A DNA stretch of 64,000 bases from Pseudomonas koreensis (GCF_012986595.1 NZ_JAAQYM010000003.1:186001-250000), one strand, 5' to 3'; positions 1 to 10,582 are shown, counted from the stretch's first letter. Notes: generated by a model not told the origin, from the letters alone. Translations and numbers: made by a program.

Positions 1-166
1 GCCGAGCGCGCCCTTGGCCGCTAACTCAACCCGGCCGCGCAGATCATGGCCAGCACCTGCGAGCCCGAGTCCATGTACCTCGCCAAGCGCTGGGCATCGC
101 ACAGGTGGTCATGCTCGGAGAACTGGCGGTGAATCAGGCACTGGATCATGTCGAATTGAAGGAATA
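1..166 (+). pseudogene. Possible gene remnant at window edge
   Basis: One frame is open from the window start to a TAG at 164-166 and ends with a hydrophobic stretch (LGIAQVVMLGEL) that looks like real protein. The upstream part reads better in another frame (NPAAQIMAS around 28-54), so a gene carrying one or more frameshifts, or just the tail of a decayed gene, may end here. The family is not recognised. The remnant abuts the terminator at 176-205. It may be the original downstream neighbour of fba, now separated from it by the insert at about 250-1640. Too little is in the window to be sure. Confidence 0.25.
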
Positions 167-175
167 GCCGGCCAC

Positions 176-206
176 AAAAAAACCCGCCTCACGGCGGGTT
201 TCTTGA
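176..206. terminator. Bidirectional rho-independent terminator (copy of fba terminator)
   Basis: The stem CCCGCC/GGCGGG is flanked by an A-run on one side and a T-run on the other, so it can act on both strands. It follows the stop of the minus-strand gene at 229-756. The hairpin and the bases up to the end of that gene are clearly homologous to the fba terminator region at 1594-1660. Confidence 0.75.
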
Positions 207-228
207 GTCAGTAGCTTAACGCACAGGC

Positions 229-756
229 TTAATTGACCTTAGCGTTCAACTTATCTTTGACCTCTTTATACTCAAATTCGCCCGATGCTGAAAAAACGCC
301 TTCTTCAAAGATTTTAAATTCTCCCACCGGGTAATCCCCTCCTTTTTTCAAAAGAAACGTACCGCTGGCATTTTTATCACCTTCGATACCATCAAGCTCC
401 AAATGAGCACTCACTGTCTCACCTGTTTTATCTAGCCTGTAAAGCTCACCAACATTAAGACCCTTTCTAAATTTAACCACCAAATAATAATCACGCCCTC
501 CCAATTTCTGAGTCCTTGGACTGATACGAAAAAAATCCTCATCCCCTAACAAATACCCATACTCGTCCTCAGCTGTAAAAGTATGATCACCAAAGTCAGG
601 ATGACTATATGTGATTTTCAAGTAACCATAAAACGACTCACTACTAGTCTTCTCAACCATTTCTTTTATCCGGAAAATAAGTGAAATCACACGATATTCG
701 CTTATTAGTTTCCCCACACCTGTAACATCTGACAGGTACTTATACCCTTTCGGCAT
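229..756 (-). CDS. Unrecognised AT-rich protein with an Fba-like C-terminal tail
   Basis: This 175-residue protein is soluble-looking and rich in Tyr, Phe, Glu and Lys, with alternating hydrophobic/polar stretches suggesting beta structure. It has no signal peptide and no motif I know. ATG at 756 is preferred to GTG at 762 because AAGGGG lies 9 bases before the ATG but only 3 before the GTG. The gene is much richer in A+T than its neighbours, which suggests acquired DNA. Its last residues (KLNAKVN) nearly repeat the end of Fba (ELNAKVN). The DNA from there through the terminator matches the fba 3' region, so the gene appears to have been joined to a displaced copy of the fba end. No function is proposed. 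Confidence 0.6.
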   Translation of the reverse strand: MPKGYKYLSDVTGVGKLISEYRVISLIFRIKEMVEKTSSESFYGYLKITYSHPDFGDHTFTAEDEYGYLLGDEDFFRISPRTQKLGGRDYYLVVKFRKGLNVGELYRLDKTGETVSAHLELDGIEGDKNASGTFLLKKGGDYPVGEFKIFEEGVFSASGEFEYKEVKDKLNAKVN

Positions 757-928
757 CAGCACCTGCCCCTTGATAAGAGTTAGTTAGGACCCCGGGCGCT
801 TTTGATCAAAATGTCATTGTCATCCGCCGACAGAGCATGCCAAGCGTTATTTCCCAGAGTAGAAACGTTGGACGTGATGAGACCGCAGCGAGGGGAATCG
901 CATGGCGCAGGGGACACGTGTCAGCCCC

Positions 929-1342
929 CTACTTCGCGCACATCAACATGAAGCTTTTGGAAGCATTCGCTTGAGGATCCGCACTACCAATCTGGTGCGT
1001 AATGACTTTCACACTATGGCGCGTAGGCGTCCCCGACAATTTCGCCTGGGCATAAAAAACATCATCCAGGGTATCTACATCCACTACAGACACTGCACAG
1101 AACCCCGGAGACCCTTCAAAGACACCTTCTTTCAATACAACTTTATAATCCGAAAAGTAGCCCGCTCGCGGAGCGTGATTCACGTAGGAAATCCAGACGG
1201 GCGATTGCGCAAGCACTTTTCCTTGACTGGTGATTAAAGCGGTATAACTGAAGTTCGCAGCTTCGGCTGAAACCTTATGGCCAGACGCCAACAGCAAGCC
1301 ACCAGCAATCAATCTGATCAGTACATTTCGCCTATAGAGCAT
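929..1342 (-). CDS. Unrecognised small exported protein
   Basis: This 137-residue protein begins with a clear Sec signal peptide (basic MLYRRN, then LIAGGLLLASG, probable cleavage after VSA near residue 26). The mature part is about 110 residues and has two cysteines, one mid-protein (GFCAVS) and one near the C-terminus (LMCAK), that could form a disulfide in the periplasm. An AAGGA ribosome-binding site lies 8 bases before the ATG. It sits between the two copies of the fba 3' end with the gene at 229-756, on the same strand, with about 170 bases between them. I do not recognise the family. Confidence 0.6.
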   Translation of the reverse strand: MLYRRNVLIRLIAGGLLLASGHKVSAEAANFSYTALITSQGKVLAQSPVWISYVNHAPRAGYFSDYKVVLKEGVFEGSPGFCAVSVVDVDTLDDVFYAQAKLSGTPTRHSVKVITHQIGSADPQANASKSFMLMCAK

Positions 1343-1642
1343 TAAAGCATTCCTTCATCCATGAATTTAACTTACCAACAAACGAAAGCATTGAAATAAA
1401 TCGCGCGAGCGCTTGTCAACACGACAGGAAAATACAGAAAGATACTTCATCAATCCGTACACACTCCTACGTAACTTCAGACACCTTCCTATGCGCTTTG
1501 GTAGCTAACACGTCAGACATTCATAACAGCACACATGCATACGAACTGAAACAAAGGCAAAAAACATTAAATTCTTACTTTGTAATCGCCCATAAAAAAC
1601 CCGCCTTTCGGCGGGTTTATTAACGCAGTCTAACGCTCAGGC
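1343..1642. other. AT-rich gene-free stretch
   Basis: These 300 bases hold no plausible gene. They are A+T-rich and presumably carry the promoter of the minus-strand gene at 929-1342. The right end holds the fba terminator. Nothing else was recognised. Confidence 0.5.
1594..1622 (-). terminator. fba rho-independent terminator
   Basis: Stem CCCGCC/GGCGGG with a TTTCG-type loop lies about 20 bases after the fba stop on the minus strand and is followed by the T-run (A-run on the plus strand). A second copy of this region lies at 176-260. Confidence 0.8.
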
Positions 1643-2707
1643 TTAGTTAACCTTGGCGTTCAACTCACCCTTCAGGTAACGCTGGTACATCGCTTCCAGG
1701 GAGATCGGCTTGATCTTCGAAGCGTTGCCGGCAGTACCGAAAGCCTCGTAGCGAGCGATACATACGTCACGCATTGCAGTCACAGTGGCGCCGAAGAATT
1801 TACGTGGGTCGAATTCGCTCGGGTTGGTGGCCATCAGGCGACGCATTGCGCCGGTGGATGCCAGACGCAGGTCGGTGTCGATGTTGACCTTGCGTACGCC
1901 GTATTTGATGCCTTCGACGATTTCTTCAACCGGTACGCCGTAGGTTTCTTTGATGTCGCCGCCGTACTGGTTGATGATCGCCAGCCACTCTTGTGGCACC
2001 GACGAGGAACCGTGCATCACCAGGTGGGTGTTCGGGATGCGCTTGTGGATTTCCTTGATGCGGTCGATCGCCAGCACGTCGCCGGTAGGTGGCTTGGTGA
2101 ACTTGTAGGCGCCGTGGCTGGTGCCGATGGCGATGGCCAGGGCATCAACCTGAGTCTTCTTGACGAAGTCAGCGGCTTCTTCCGGGTCGGTCAGCATCTG
2201 GCTGTGATCCAGAACGCCTTCAGCGCCGATACCGTCTTCCTCACCGGCCATGCCGGTTTCCAGCGAACCCAGGCAGCCCAGCTCACCTTCAACCGAAACG
2301 CCGCAGGCGTGAGCCATGGCTACGGTTTGTTGGGTAACGCGGACGTTGTATTCGTAGTCGGTCGGGGTCTTGCCGTCTTCGCCGAGGGAGCCGTCCATCA
2401 TCACCGAGCTGAAGCCCAGTTGGATCGAGCGCTGGCAGACGTCAGGGCTGGTGCCGTGGTCCTGGTGCATGCACACCGGGATGTGCGGGAATTCTTCGAT
2501 CGCGGCCAGGATCAGGTGACGCAGGAACGGCGCGCCAGCGTATTTACGGGCGCCGGCCGAAGCCTGGACGATCACCGGGGAGTCAGTCTTGTCAGCGGCT
2601 TCCATGATGGCGCGCATCTGCTCAAGGTTGTTGACGTTGAAGGCTGGAACGCCGTAGCCGAACTCGGCTGCGTGGTCCAGCATCTGGCGCATGCTGATAA
2701 GTGCCAT
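1643..2707 (-). CDS. fba: Fructose-1,6-bisphosphate aldolase, class II
   Basis: This cytoplasmic zinc aldolase interconverts fructose-1,6-bisphosphate with dihydroxyacetone phosphate and glyceraldehyde-3-phosphate. At 354 residues it has the usual length for the pseudomonad enzyme. Visible features are the metal-binding segment [13 protein letters not shown], the [10 protein letters not shown] segment, the glycine loop ([13 protein letters not shown]), the phosphate-binding MHGSSSVP and the C-terminal NIDTDLR. The gene lies downstream of pgk, separated by two small lipoprotein genes and a REPIN. Its last codons (LNAKVN) and terminator are duplicated at 176-260. Confidence 0.97.
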   Translation of the reverse strand: MALISMRQMLDHAAEFGYGVPAFNVNNLEQMRAIMEAADKTDSPVIVQASAGARKYAGAPFLRHLILAAIEEFPHIPVCMHQDHGTSPDVCQRSIQLGFSSVMMDGSLGEDGKTPTDYEYNVRVTQQTVAMAHACGVSVEGELGCLGSLETGMAGEEDGIGAEGVLDHSQMLTDPEEAADFVKKTQVDALAIAIGTSHGAYKFTKPPTGDVLAIDRIKEIHKRIPNTHLVMHGSSSVPQEWLAIINQYGGDIKETYGVPVEEIVEGIKYGVRKVNIDTDLRLASTGAMRRLMATNPSEFDPRKFFGATVTAMRDVCIARYEAFGTAGNASKIKPISLEAMYQRYLKGELNAKVN

Positions 2708-3013
2708 TGTGTGTGTCTCTCCCGGTTGAGGGTCGTTAATCGTGCCAGCCTGCCGGAGCGGCGGCGGCTATTCAAGTGATTGCAGATCGGGGGTCGAGGC
2801 CCGGTCTGGTGATTCGATAAAGCAAAACCTGTATGTGTACCAACCTGTGGCGAGCGAGCTTGCTCGCGCTCGGCTGCGCAGCAGCCGTAAACCTGCAAAC
2901 ACGGTCATTCTGAAACACCGGGCCGCAAGGTTTTGGGACCGCTTCGCGCTCCAGCGGGAGCAAGCTCCCTCGCCACAAAGGCCATTGCCACAATGAATCT
3001 GTAGCGTATTCGT
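2708..3013. other. Intergenic stretch dominated by a REPIN
   Basis: This gene-free stretch of 306 bases upstream of fba holds the fba leader and promoter region (about 2708-2845) and one paired palindromic element at 2846-2977. Nothing else was recognised. Confidence 0.6.
2846..2977. repeat. REPIN, family A (GTGGCGAGGGAGCTTGCTCC type)
   Basis: Two copies of a short palindrome in opposite orientation are separated by about 80 bases. The left arm is a variant (GCGAGCGAGCTTGCTCGC); the right arm is canonical and ends in CTCCCTCGCCACA. The same pair recurs at many intergenic sites in this window. Confidence 0.85.
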
Positions 3014-3346
3014 TTACTGCGCCTTGCAGCCGCGGCCGATCAGGTCATTGGTGGCAACCCAGTACACCAGGCCTTCGTCACCCTTGACGTGAAACGCCAG
3101 CATGCCATCGCTGTACAGCACGCCCGAGGCGCCCGGCTCTTCTTTCAGGCGATAGACCTGATCACCGCCGCCCAGCCGCACATCGACTTCTTTCTGGCTG
3201 GCATCGGTATAGCGCCACAGCACTTTGGCCTGGCTGTCGCAGGTCCAGGTTGTCCAGCTATCCGCAGGGGCAGACGACTGAAACAGGTTCATCTGTGCGC
3301 AACCACCCAACAATGCCAACGCCGCAATGGCGATCAAGCCTTTCAT
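3014..3346 (-). CDS. MliC-family lipoprotein (putative C-type lysozyme inhibitor)
   Basis: This 110-residue protein has a lipoprotein signal peptide with lipobox LLGGC near residue 14. The MliC-like domain follows: WTCDSQAKVLWRY at its start, a glycine-rich middle (VYRLKEEPGASGVLYSDG) and YWVATNDLIGRGC at the end, whose two cysteines probably pair. Known MliC proteins sit in the outer membrane and block host C-type lysozyme. ATG at 3346 is chosen because GAGGA precedes it at good spacing; a longer start at 3370 would displace the signal peptide. It lies between fba and pgk with another small lipoprotein gene. Confidence 0.75.
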   Translation of the reverse strand: MKGLIAIAALALLGGCAQMNLFQSSAPADSWTTWTCDSQAKVLWRYTDASQKEVDVRLGGGDQVYRLKEEPGASGVLYSDGMLAFHVKGDEGLVYWVATNDLIGRGCKAQ

Positions 3347-3403
3347 CCGTGTTCCTCGACTGACAGCCAACGCCGCCAGCCCTGAGTTAAAGAGTCAGAC
3401 CGG

Positions 3404-3625
3404 TCAAGGACAACCATGTTCCTTGGCCGGGGTTTGCGTCTCGTATTTGTCCAGGCCGTCCGGCCCCGAGCGCTTGTTCAGCACCGGGTTGGTTTCGGCC
3501 TGCCAGTCGGCCTGATAGCAGCCCTTCTGCACCGCACCCGGCGCAGGCGTCGCCTCGGCCTTCGGGTTACTCCCGCAGGCCGCCAGCGTACCGGTCAGCA
3601 GCAACAGCGCTAACGACTTGACCAT
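3404..3625 (-). CDS. Small lipoprotein of unknown function
   Basis: The 73-residue product has a short lipoprotein signal (MVKSLALLLLTGTLAAC, lipobox LAAC). The polar mature part is rich in Pro, Ala and Lys and contains GCYQADWQAETNPVLNKRSG and a C-terminal HGCP. AAGGAG lies 7 bases before the ATG. The gene starts 34 bases after the pgk stop on the same strand, so it is probably read from the pgk transcript. A similar small protein occupies this place in other pseudomonads, but no function is known to me. A longer overlapping frame exists, but the lipoprotein signal and ribosome-binding site favour this start. Confidence 0.7.
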   Translation of the reverse strand: MVKSLALLLLTGTLAACGSNPKAEATPAPGAVQKGCYQADWQAETNPVLNKRSGPDGLDKYETQTPAKEHGCP

Positions 3626-3659
3626 GTGACCACTCCTTTGCCTGGTCAAACGGGCGGCC

Positions 3660-4823
3660 TCAGGCCTTGGCCCGGCTTTCCAGGACTTCAACGGCCGGCA
3701 GCACCTTGCCTTCGACGAATTCGAGGAACGCGCCACCCCCGGTGGAAATGTAGGAGATTTGCTCAGCCACGCCATATTTATCGATAGCGGCCAGGGTGTC
3801 GCCACCGCCAGCAATGGAGAACGCCGAGCTTTCAGCGATGGCTTGCGCCAGCACTTTGGTGCCGTTGCCGAACTGGTCGAATTCAAACACGCCGACCGGG
3901 CCGTTCCACAGAATGGTTTTCGACGACTTCAGCAGTTCGGCGAAGTTGGCGGCGGTTTGCGGGCCGATGTCCAGAATCATGTCATCAGCGGCAACGTCAG
4001 CGATCAGCTTGACGGTAGCCTCTGCGGTTTCGGCGAATTCTTTGGCGACTACTACGTCAACCGGCAATGGCACGCTGACTTTGGCAGCGATGGCGCGCGC
4101 GGTGTCGAGCAGGTCCGGCTCGTACAGGGATTTGCCGACCGGGTGACCGGCAGCCGCCAGGAAGGTGTTGGCAATGCCGCCGCCGACGATCAGTTGATCG
4201 CAGATCTGGCTCAGGCTGTTGAGCACGTCGAGTTTAGTCGAGACCTTGGAGCCGGCAACGATGGCCGCCATCGGCTTGGCCGGTGCGCCCAGCGCCTTGC
4301 CCAGTGCGTCCAGTTCAGCGGCCAGCAACGGGCCAGCAGCGGCGACTTTGGCGAACTTGGCCACGCCGTGGGTCGAACCTTCGGCGCGGTGCGCGGTGCC
4401 GAAGGCGTCCATCACGAACACGTCGCACAGGGCGGCATATTGCTGGGCCAGGTCGTCGGCGTTCTTTTTCTCGCCCTTGTTGAAGCGCACGTTTTCGAAC
4501 AGCACGATGTCGCCGGCCTTGACGTCAACGCCGCCCAGATAATCGGCCACCAGCGGCACTTCGCGGCCCAGGGCCTTGCTCAGGTAGTCGGCGACTGGCT
4601 TGAGGCTGTTCTCGGCGGAGAACTCGCCCTCGGTCGGACGGCCCAGGTGCGAGCACACCATCACTGCCGCACCTTTTTCCAGGGCCAGCTTGATGGTCGG
4701 CAGCGAAGCCAGGATACGCGCATCGCTGGTGACAACACCGTCCTTGACTGGGACGTTGAGGTCTTCGCGGATCAATACGCGCTTACCTTGCAGATCGAGG
4801 TCGGACATCTTCAACACGGTCAT
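3660..4823 (-). CDS. pgk: Phosphoglycerate kinase
   Basis: Transfers phosphate between 1,3-bisphosphoglycerate and ADP in glycolysis and gluconeogenesis (cytoplasm). The 387-residue protein starts [19 protein letters not shown]. It shows the substrate-binding [11 protein letters not shown] and [10 protein letters not shown] in the N-terminal lobe, [15 protein letters not shown] in the C-terminal lobe and the nucleotide-loop glycine cluster [13 protein letters not shown] at 4823 matches the conserved family start; an upstream extension to 4928 runs into epd and is not believed. The gene starts 26 bases after the epd stop, consistent with an epd-pgk operon. Confidence 0.97.
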   Translation of the reverse strand: MTVLKMSDLDLQGKRVLIREDLNVPVKDGVVTSDARILASLPTIKLALEKGAAVMVCSHLGRPTEGEFSAENSLKPVADYLSKALGREVPLVADYLGGVDVKAGDIVLFENVRFNKGEKKNADDLAQQYAALCDVFVMDAFGTAHRAEGSTHGVAKFAKVAAAGPLLAAELDALGKALGAPAKPMAAIVAGSKVSTKLDVLNSLSQICDQLIVGGGIANTFLAAAGHPVGKSLYEPDLLDTARAIAAKVSVPLPVDVVVAKEFAETAEATVKLIADVAADDMILDIGPQTAANFAELLKSSKTILWNGPVGVFEFDQFGNGTKVLAQAIAESSAFSIAGGGDTLAAIDKYGVAEQISYISTGGGAFLEFVEGKVLPAVEVLESRAKA

Positions 4824-4849
4824 GGGTCGCACTTCCTGAGTAGCTGTTC

Positions 4850-5908
4850 TTAGAGAGCAGGTTTTTTTGAAATCGCTGTTTGCAGATAGTGTTCTGCAAC
4901 GTCCAGCATTCGGTTGGCAAAACCCCATTCGTTGTCGAACCAGGCCAGGATGTTCACCAGTTTCGGGCCGGAAACACGGGTCTGACTGGCATCGACGATG
5001 GCCGAATGTGGGTCATGGTTGAAATCACAACTGGCGTGCGGCAACTCGGTGTAGGCCAGCAGACCTTTGAGCGGGCCGTTGGTAGCGGCCTCGCGCAGGA
5101 TCCGGTTGACCTCGTTGGCATCGGTCGCCGTGGCGGTCTGCATCGTGATGTCGAGGCAGGACACATTGACCGTCGGCACGCGTACGGCTTTGGCCTGAAT
5201 TCGCCCGGCAAGTTCCGGCAGCAGGCGCTCGATGCCGCGTGCCAGACCAGTGGACACCGGGATCACCGACTGGAACGCCGAACGGGTGCGGCGCAGGTCT
5301 TCGTGGTGATAGGCGTCGATCACCGGCTGATCGTTCATCGCCGAGTGAATCGTGGTGATCGACACGTAATCCAGGCCGATCGCCTTGTCCAGCAAGCGCA
5401 ACAGCGGCACGCCGCAGTTGGTGGTGCAGGAGGCGTTGGACACCAGCAGTTCGTCGCCGGTCAGGCAGTCCTGATTGACGCCGTAGACGATGGTGGCGTC
5501 GACATCCGCCTCGCTGGCCATCGGCTGCGAGAACAGCACGCGTGGCGCGCCGGCGTCGAGGAAACGCTGGCCGTCTTCACGGGTGTGATAAGCGCCGGAG
5601 CACTCCAGCACCAGATCGACGCCAAGAGCGGCCCAATCGATGCCTTCGGGGGTGGCACTGCGCAGGACCTTCACGCAGTCGCCATTAATATGCAGACAAT
5701 CGCCTTCTACTCGCACTTCGCCGGGAAAGCGACCGTGGGTGGAGTCGAAGCGTGTCAGGTATTCGATGCTGGCCATGTCAGCCAGATCGTTGATCGCGAC
5801 AATTTCAAACCCTGCCGTCGAGCCTCGCTCGAACAACGCACGCAAGACGCAACGACCAATCCGGCCGTAGCCGTTGAGTGCAACTTTGTAAGGACGCGGT
5901 TGAGGCAT
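4850..5908 (-). CDS. epd: Erythrose-4-phosphate dehydrogenase
   Basis: NAD-dependent enzyme of the GAPDH superfamily that oxidises erythrose-4-phosphate for pyridoxal phosphate synthesis. The 352-residue protein has the N-terminal Rossmann motif NGYGRIGRC and the catalytic Cys161 in [10 protein letters not shown]. Epd rather than GAPDH is called because of the tkt-epd-pgk order, standard for epd, and the overall sequence. The gene lies downstream of tkt with a family B REPIN between them. Confidence 0.9.
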   Translation of the reverse strand: MPQPRPYKVALNGYGRIGRCVLRALFERGSTAGFEIVAINDLADMASIEYLTRFDSTHGRFPGEVRVEGDCLHINGDCVKVLRSATPEGIDWAALGVDLVLECSGAYHTREDGQRFLDAGAPRVLFSQPMASEADVDATIVYGVNQDCLTGDELLVSNASCTTNCGVPLLRLLDKAIGLDYVSITTIHSAMNDQPVIDAYHHEDLRRTRSAFQSVIPVSTGLARGIERLLPELAGRIQAKAVRVPTVNVSCLDITMQTATATDANEVNRILREAATNGPLKGLLAYTELPHASCDFNHDPHSAIVDASQTRVSGPKLVNILAWFDNEWGFANRMLDVAEHYLQTAISKKPAL

Positions 5909-5964
5909 GGGGTTCTCGATTACCGTGGTGAATCAGGCAGTGCGATATTGCCCGAACCAACGCT

Positions 5965-6030
5965 TTCGCGAGCAGGCTCGCTCCCACAGGGAAACGCGTT
6001 CCAATGTGAGAGCGAGCCTGCTCGCGAAGG
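5965..6030. repeat. REPIN, family B (TTCGCGAGCAGGCTCGCTCC type)
   Basis: Two inverted copies of a palindrome with core GCGAGCAGGCTCGC are separated by about 20 bases, between tkt and epd. Near-identical pairs lie at 30345-30410 and 40571-40663, with variants at 14881 and 41104. Confidence 0.85.
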
Positions 6031-6059
6031 CGTCGGTTCAGACGACGCAACTGTCGGAC

Positions 6060-8057
6060 TTAGTCTTCCAGCAGCTCTTCAGCCTGACCCAGGATGTTTT
6101 CCAGGGTGAAGCCGAACTCTTCGAACAGTGCCGAAGCCGGTGCCGATTCGCCGTAGGTGGTCATGCCGATCACGCGACCTTCCAGACCCACGTACTTGAA
6201 CCAGAAGTCGGCGTGTGCCGCTTCGATCGCGATACGTGCGCTGACCTGCAACGGCAGAACCGATTGCTTGTAGCCAGCGTCCTGAGCGTCGAACACGCTG
6301 GTGCAAGGCATGGAAACCACGCGCACCTTGCGGCCCTGCTCGGTCAGTTTGTCGTAGGCCTGGACGGCCAGACCGACTTCCGAACCGGTGGAAATCAGGA
6401 TCAGCTCAGGCTCGCCTGCGCAGTCCTTCAACACGTAGCCACCGCGACTGATGTCGGCGATCTGGCCGGCATCGCGTTCCTGGTGCTGCAGGTTCTGACG
6501 CGAAAAGATCAGCGCCGATGGGCCGTCTTTACGCTCCAGAGCGTTTTTCCAGGCCACGGCCGATTCAACGGCATCGGCTGGACGCCAGGTGTCGAGGTTC
6601 GGTGTGGTGCGCAGGCTGGTCAGTTGCTCGATCGGCTGGTGCGTCGGGCCGTCTTCGCCCAGACCGATGGAGTCGTGGGTGTAGACGTGGATGACGCGCT
6701 TCTTCATCAGTGCCGACATGCGTACGGCGTTGCGGGCGTATTCCATGAACATCAGGAAGGTCGCGCCGTAAGGCACCAGGCCGCCATGCAGGGACACGCC
6801 GTTCATGATCGCGGTCATGCCGAATTCGCGCACGCCGTAATACATGTAGTTGCCGCTGGCATCTTCAGCGCTGACGCCTTTGCAACCTTTCCACAGGGTC
6901 AGGTTGGAGCCGGCCAGGTCAGCCGAACCGCCGAGCAGTTCCGGCAGCAGTGGGCCGAAGGCGTTCAGGGTGTTCTGGCTGGCTTTACGGCTGGCGATGG
7001 TTTCGCCTTTGGCCGCCACTTCAGCGATGTAGGCCGAGGCTTTTTCGGCGAAGTCAGCCGGCAGCTCGCCGCTCAGACGACGGATCAGCTCGTTGGCTTC
7101 GGTCGGGAACGCGGCGGAGTAGGCAGCGAAACGCTGATCCCACTCGGCTTCGGCCGCGCGACCTTTTTCCTTGGCATCCCACTCGGCATAAATGTCGGCC
7201 GGGATTTCGAACGGACCGTAGTTCCAGTTCAGCGCCTGACGGGTCAGGGCGATTTCCGCGTCACCCAGTGGGGCGCCGTGGCAGTCTTCCTTGCCCTGCT
7301 TGTTCGGCGAACCGAAACCGATGGTGGTCTTGCAGCAGATCAGGGTCGGCAGCGGGCTCTTGCGCGCGGTCTCGATGGCGGTCTTGATCTCTTCCGGATC
7401 GTGACCGTCGACGTTGCGGATCACCTGCCAGTTGTAGGATTCGAAACGCTTCGGGGTGTCATCGGTGAACCAGCCTTCGACTTCGCCGTCGATGGAGATG
7501 CCGTTGTCATCGTAGAAAGCAATCAGCTTGCCCAGGCCCAGAGTACCGGCCAAGGACGCCACTTCGTGGGAAATGCCTTCCATCATGCAGCCATCACCCA
7601 GGAACACGTAGGTGTGGTGATCAACGATGTTATGGCCAGGACGGTTGAACTGCGCGCCCAGGACTTTTTCTGCCAGGGCGAAGCCCACGGCGTTGGCCAG
7701 ACCCTGACCCAGTGGACCGGTGGTGGTCTCGACGCCCGGGGTGTAACCGAATTCCGGGTGACCCGGAGTGCGGCTGTGCAGTTGACGGAACTGCTTGAGG
7801 TCGTCGATCGACAGGTCGTAACCGGTCAGGTGCAGCAGCGAGTAGATCAACATCGAGCCGTGGCCGTTGGACAGCACGAAGCGGTCACGGTCGGCGAACG
7901 AAGGATTGCTCGGGTTGTGCTTGAGGTAGTCGCGCCAAAGCACTTCGGCGATATCTGCCATACCCATAGGGGCACCGGGATGGCCGCTGTTGGCTTTTTG
8001 CACGGCATCCATGCTGAGGGCACGAATGGCGTTGGCACGCTCACGACGGCTAGGCAT
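6060..8057 (-). CDS. tkt: Transketolase
   Basis: Thiamine diphosphate enzyme of the pentose phosphate pathway that moves two-carbon ketol units between sugar phosphates. At 665 residues it has the normal length. Key segments are [18 protein letters not shown] near the N-terminus, the ThDP motif [15 protein letters not shown] with the matching Asn in [16 protein letters not shown], and [12 protein letters not shown] in the pyrimidine domain. ATG at 8057 has AGGAG 8 bases upstream and gives the family start [12 protein letters not shown]; an extension to 8105 lacks support. It is the first gene of the minus-strand sugar-phosphate cluster and diverges from the ArsR-metK unit. Confidence 0.97.
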   Translation of the reverse strand: MPSRRERANAIRALSMDAVQKANSGHPGAPMGMADIAEVLWRDYLKHNPSNPSFADRDRFVLSNGHGSMLIYSLLHLTGYDLSIDDLKQFRQLHSRTPGHPEFGYTPGVETTTGPLGQGLANAVGFALAEKVLGAQFNRPGHNIVDHHTYVFLGDGCMMEGISHEVASLAGTLGLGKLIAFYDDNGISIDGEVEGWFTDDTPKRFESYNWQVIRNVDGHDPEEIKTAIETARKSPLPTLICCKTTIGFGSPNKQGKEDCHGAPLGDAEIALTRQALNWNYGPFEIPADIYAEWDAKEKGRAAEAEWDQRFAAYSAAFPTEANELIRRLSGELPADFAEKASAYIAEVAAKGETIASRKASQNTLNAFGPLLPELLGGSADLAGSNLTLWKGCKGVSAEDASGNYMYYGVREFGMTAIMNGVSLHGGLVPYGATFLMFMEYARNAVRMSALMKKRVIHVYTHDSIGLGEDGPTHQPIEQLTSLRTTPNLDTWRPADAVESAVAWKNALERKDGPSALIFSRQNLQHQERDAGQIADISRGGYVLKDCAGEPELILISTGSEVGLAVQAYDKLTEQGRKVRVVSMPCTSVFDAQDAGYKQSVLPLQVSARIAIEAAHADFWFKYVGLEGRVIGMTTYGESAPASALFEEFGFTLENILGQAEELLED

Positions 8058-8250
8058 CGCTGATCTCCTGGGTGTGAATAATTGAAACGGAAAAAAGGAG
8101 GGCATTTTCCCTCACCGGAGCGCCTCGGGGCAATGACAGATAGTCATACGGAGGCGTTTTTCCCGTGGTTAACAGTGGATTCTGTAGGTGAAACCTTTCC
8201 GCTGTTCGTTTGTAGAGTTAACCAGCCAGTGAGAAGTGCCATCTATCGAG

Positions 8251-8274
8251 CAATATCAAAACTTTTTGATATTG
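8251..8274. promoter_or_regulatory. Perfect 24-bp palindrome, candidate operator of the ArsR-type regulator
   Basis: Arms CAATATCAAAA and TTTTGATATTG are exact reverse complements around a 2-base centre (CT). The site lies 40 bases before the ATG of the ArsR-methyltransferase gene and about 190 bases upstream of tkt. Long A/T-rich palindromes in the promoter are typical ArsR-family operators, so autoregulation and control of metK is the likely role. I saw no second copy in the window. Confidence 0.65.
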
Positions 8275-8314
8275 ACCTTGCAGCGATTTCCCGCCATCAC
8301 TAGACTGCTGCCCC

Positions 8315-9310
8315 ATGAACTTACGCGTGCCTTCCATTCGCCATGACGACTGCGACGAGCTGGCGGCCCTTTGCAAGGCCGGTGGCGATCCGCTGCGCCT
8401 GAACGTATTGCGCGCGCTGGCCAACGACTCGTTCGGCGTACTGGAACTGGCGCAGATCTTCGGCATTGGTCAGTCCGGCATGAGCCACCATCTAAAGGTG
8501 CTGGCCCAGGCTGATCTGGTGGCGACACGCCGCGAAGGCAACGCGATTTTCTACCGCCGCGCCCTGCCCCACACTGAACTGCTGGGGGGCAAGTTGCATG
8601 CGGCACTGTTAGAAGAAGTCGACAATCTGGCGCTGCCGGACGACGTGCAGGCGCGCATCGCCCAGGTCCACGGGCAACGTGAAGCTGCCAGCCAGGACTT
8701 TTTCTCACGGGTGGCGGAGAAATTTCGCGCCCAGCAAGACTTGATTGCAGGCCTGCCGCAGTACCGTGACAGCGTGCTGGCCCTGCTCGACAAACTGAAC
8801 TTCAATGGTGCTGCCACGGCCATTGAAGTCGGCCCCGGCGATGGTGCTTTTCTGCCGGAACTGGCCCGCCGCTTCGGCACCGTAACCGCGCTGGACAACA
8901 GCCCGGCGATGCTCGAACTGGCGCGTCAGGTATGTGAACGTGAACAGCTGGCTAACGTCAGCCTGCAATTGGCCGATGCATTGAATGGCACCAGCCTTCA
9001 GGCCGATTGCGTAGTACTGAACATGGTGCTGCACCATTTCGCCGCGCCGGCCGAAGCGCTCAAGCACATGGCCGGCCTGCTGCAACCGGGCGGTAGCCTG
9101 CTCGTGACAGAGTTATGTAGCCACAACCAGAGTTGGGCCAGGGAGGCCTGCGGTGATCTGTGGTTGGGGTTTGAACAGGACGATTTGGCCCGTTGGGCCA
9201 CCGCTGCGGGACTCGTTCCCGGGGACAGCCTCTATGTAGGCTTACGTAATGGTTTCCAGATCCAGGTTCGCCACTTTCAGCGACCGGCTGGCGACACTCA
9301 CCATCGGTAA
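8315..9310 (+). CDS. ArsR-family regulator fused to a SAM-dependent methyltransferase domain
   Basis: The 331-residue protein has an ArsR winged helix in roughly residues 10-100 (PLRLNVLRAL, FGIGQSGMSHHLKVL recognition helix, REGNAIFYRR wing). A class I methyltransferase fold follows from about residue 140, with SAM motif I IEVGPGDGAFLPEL, the acidic TALDNSP and NMVLHHF. It starts 19 bases before metK, so the two are probably one transcript. Fusions of this type next to SAM-cycle genes suggest a sensor of SAM or S-adenosylhomocysteine (SahR-like); this is inference from context. No clear ribosome-binding site precedes the ATG. The 24-bp palindrome just upstream is the likely binding site. Confidence 0.88.
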   Translation: MNLRVPSIRHDDCDELAALCKAGGDPLRLNVLRALANDSFGVLELAQIFGIGQSGMSHHLKVLAQADLVATRREGNAIFYRRALPHTELLGGKLHAALLEEVDNLALPDDVQARIAQVHGQREAASQDFFSRVAEKFRAQQDLIAGLPQYRDSVLALLDKLNFNGAATAIEVGPGDGAFLPELARRFGTVTALDNSPAMLELARQVCEREQLANVSLQLADALNGTSLQADCVVLNMVLHHFAAPAEALKHMAGLLQPGGSLLVTELCSHNQSWAREACGDLWLGFEQDDLARWATAAGLVPGDSLYVGLRNGFQIQVRHFQRPAGDTHHR

Positions 9311-9328
9311 ATTCAGGAAAACATCGAG

Positions 9329-10519
<1,191 letters not shown>

Positions 10520-10535
10520 GACTCCCAGGCGTTAC

Positions 10536-10573
10536 AAAAAGCCCCGCACGGTTCGCGCCGTGCGGGGCTTTTT
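10536..10573 (+). terminator. metK rho-independent terminator
   Basis: The long GC stem GCCCCGCACGG/CCGTGCGGGGC is followed by a T-run, 16 bases after the metK stop. An A-run on the other side makes it potentially bidirectional. Confidence 0.9.
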
Positions 10574-10582
10574 CATGTTTGC

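Noticed and set aside
902..1237. 111-codon plus-strand frame
   Set aside because: Opposite the signal-peptide-bearing gene at 929-1342; product lacks coding character and there is no ribosome-binding site.
5907..8063. 718-codon open frame opposite tkt
   Set aside because: Antisense shadow of transketolase; no recognisable protein features.
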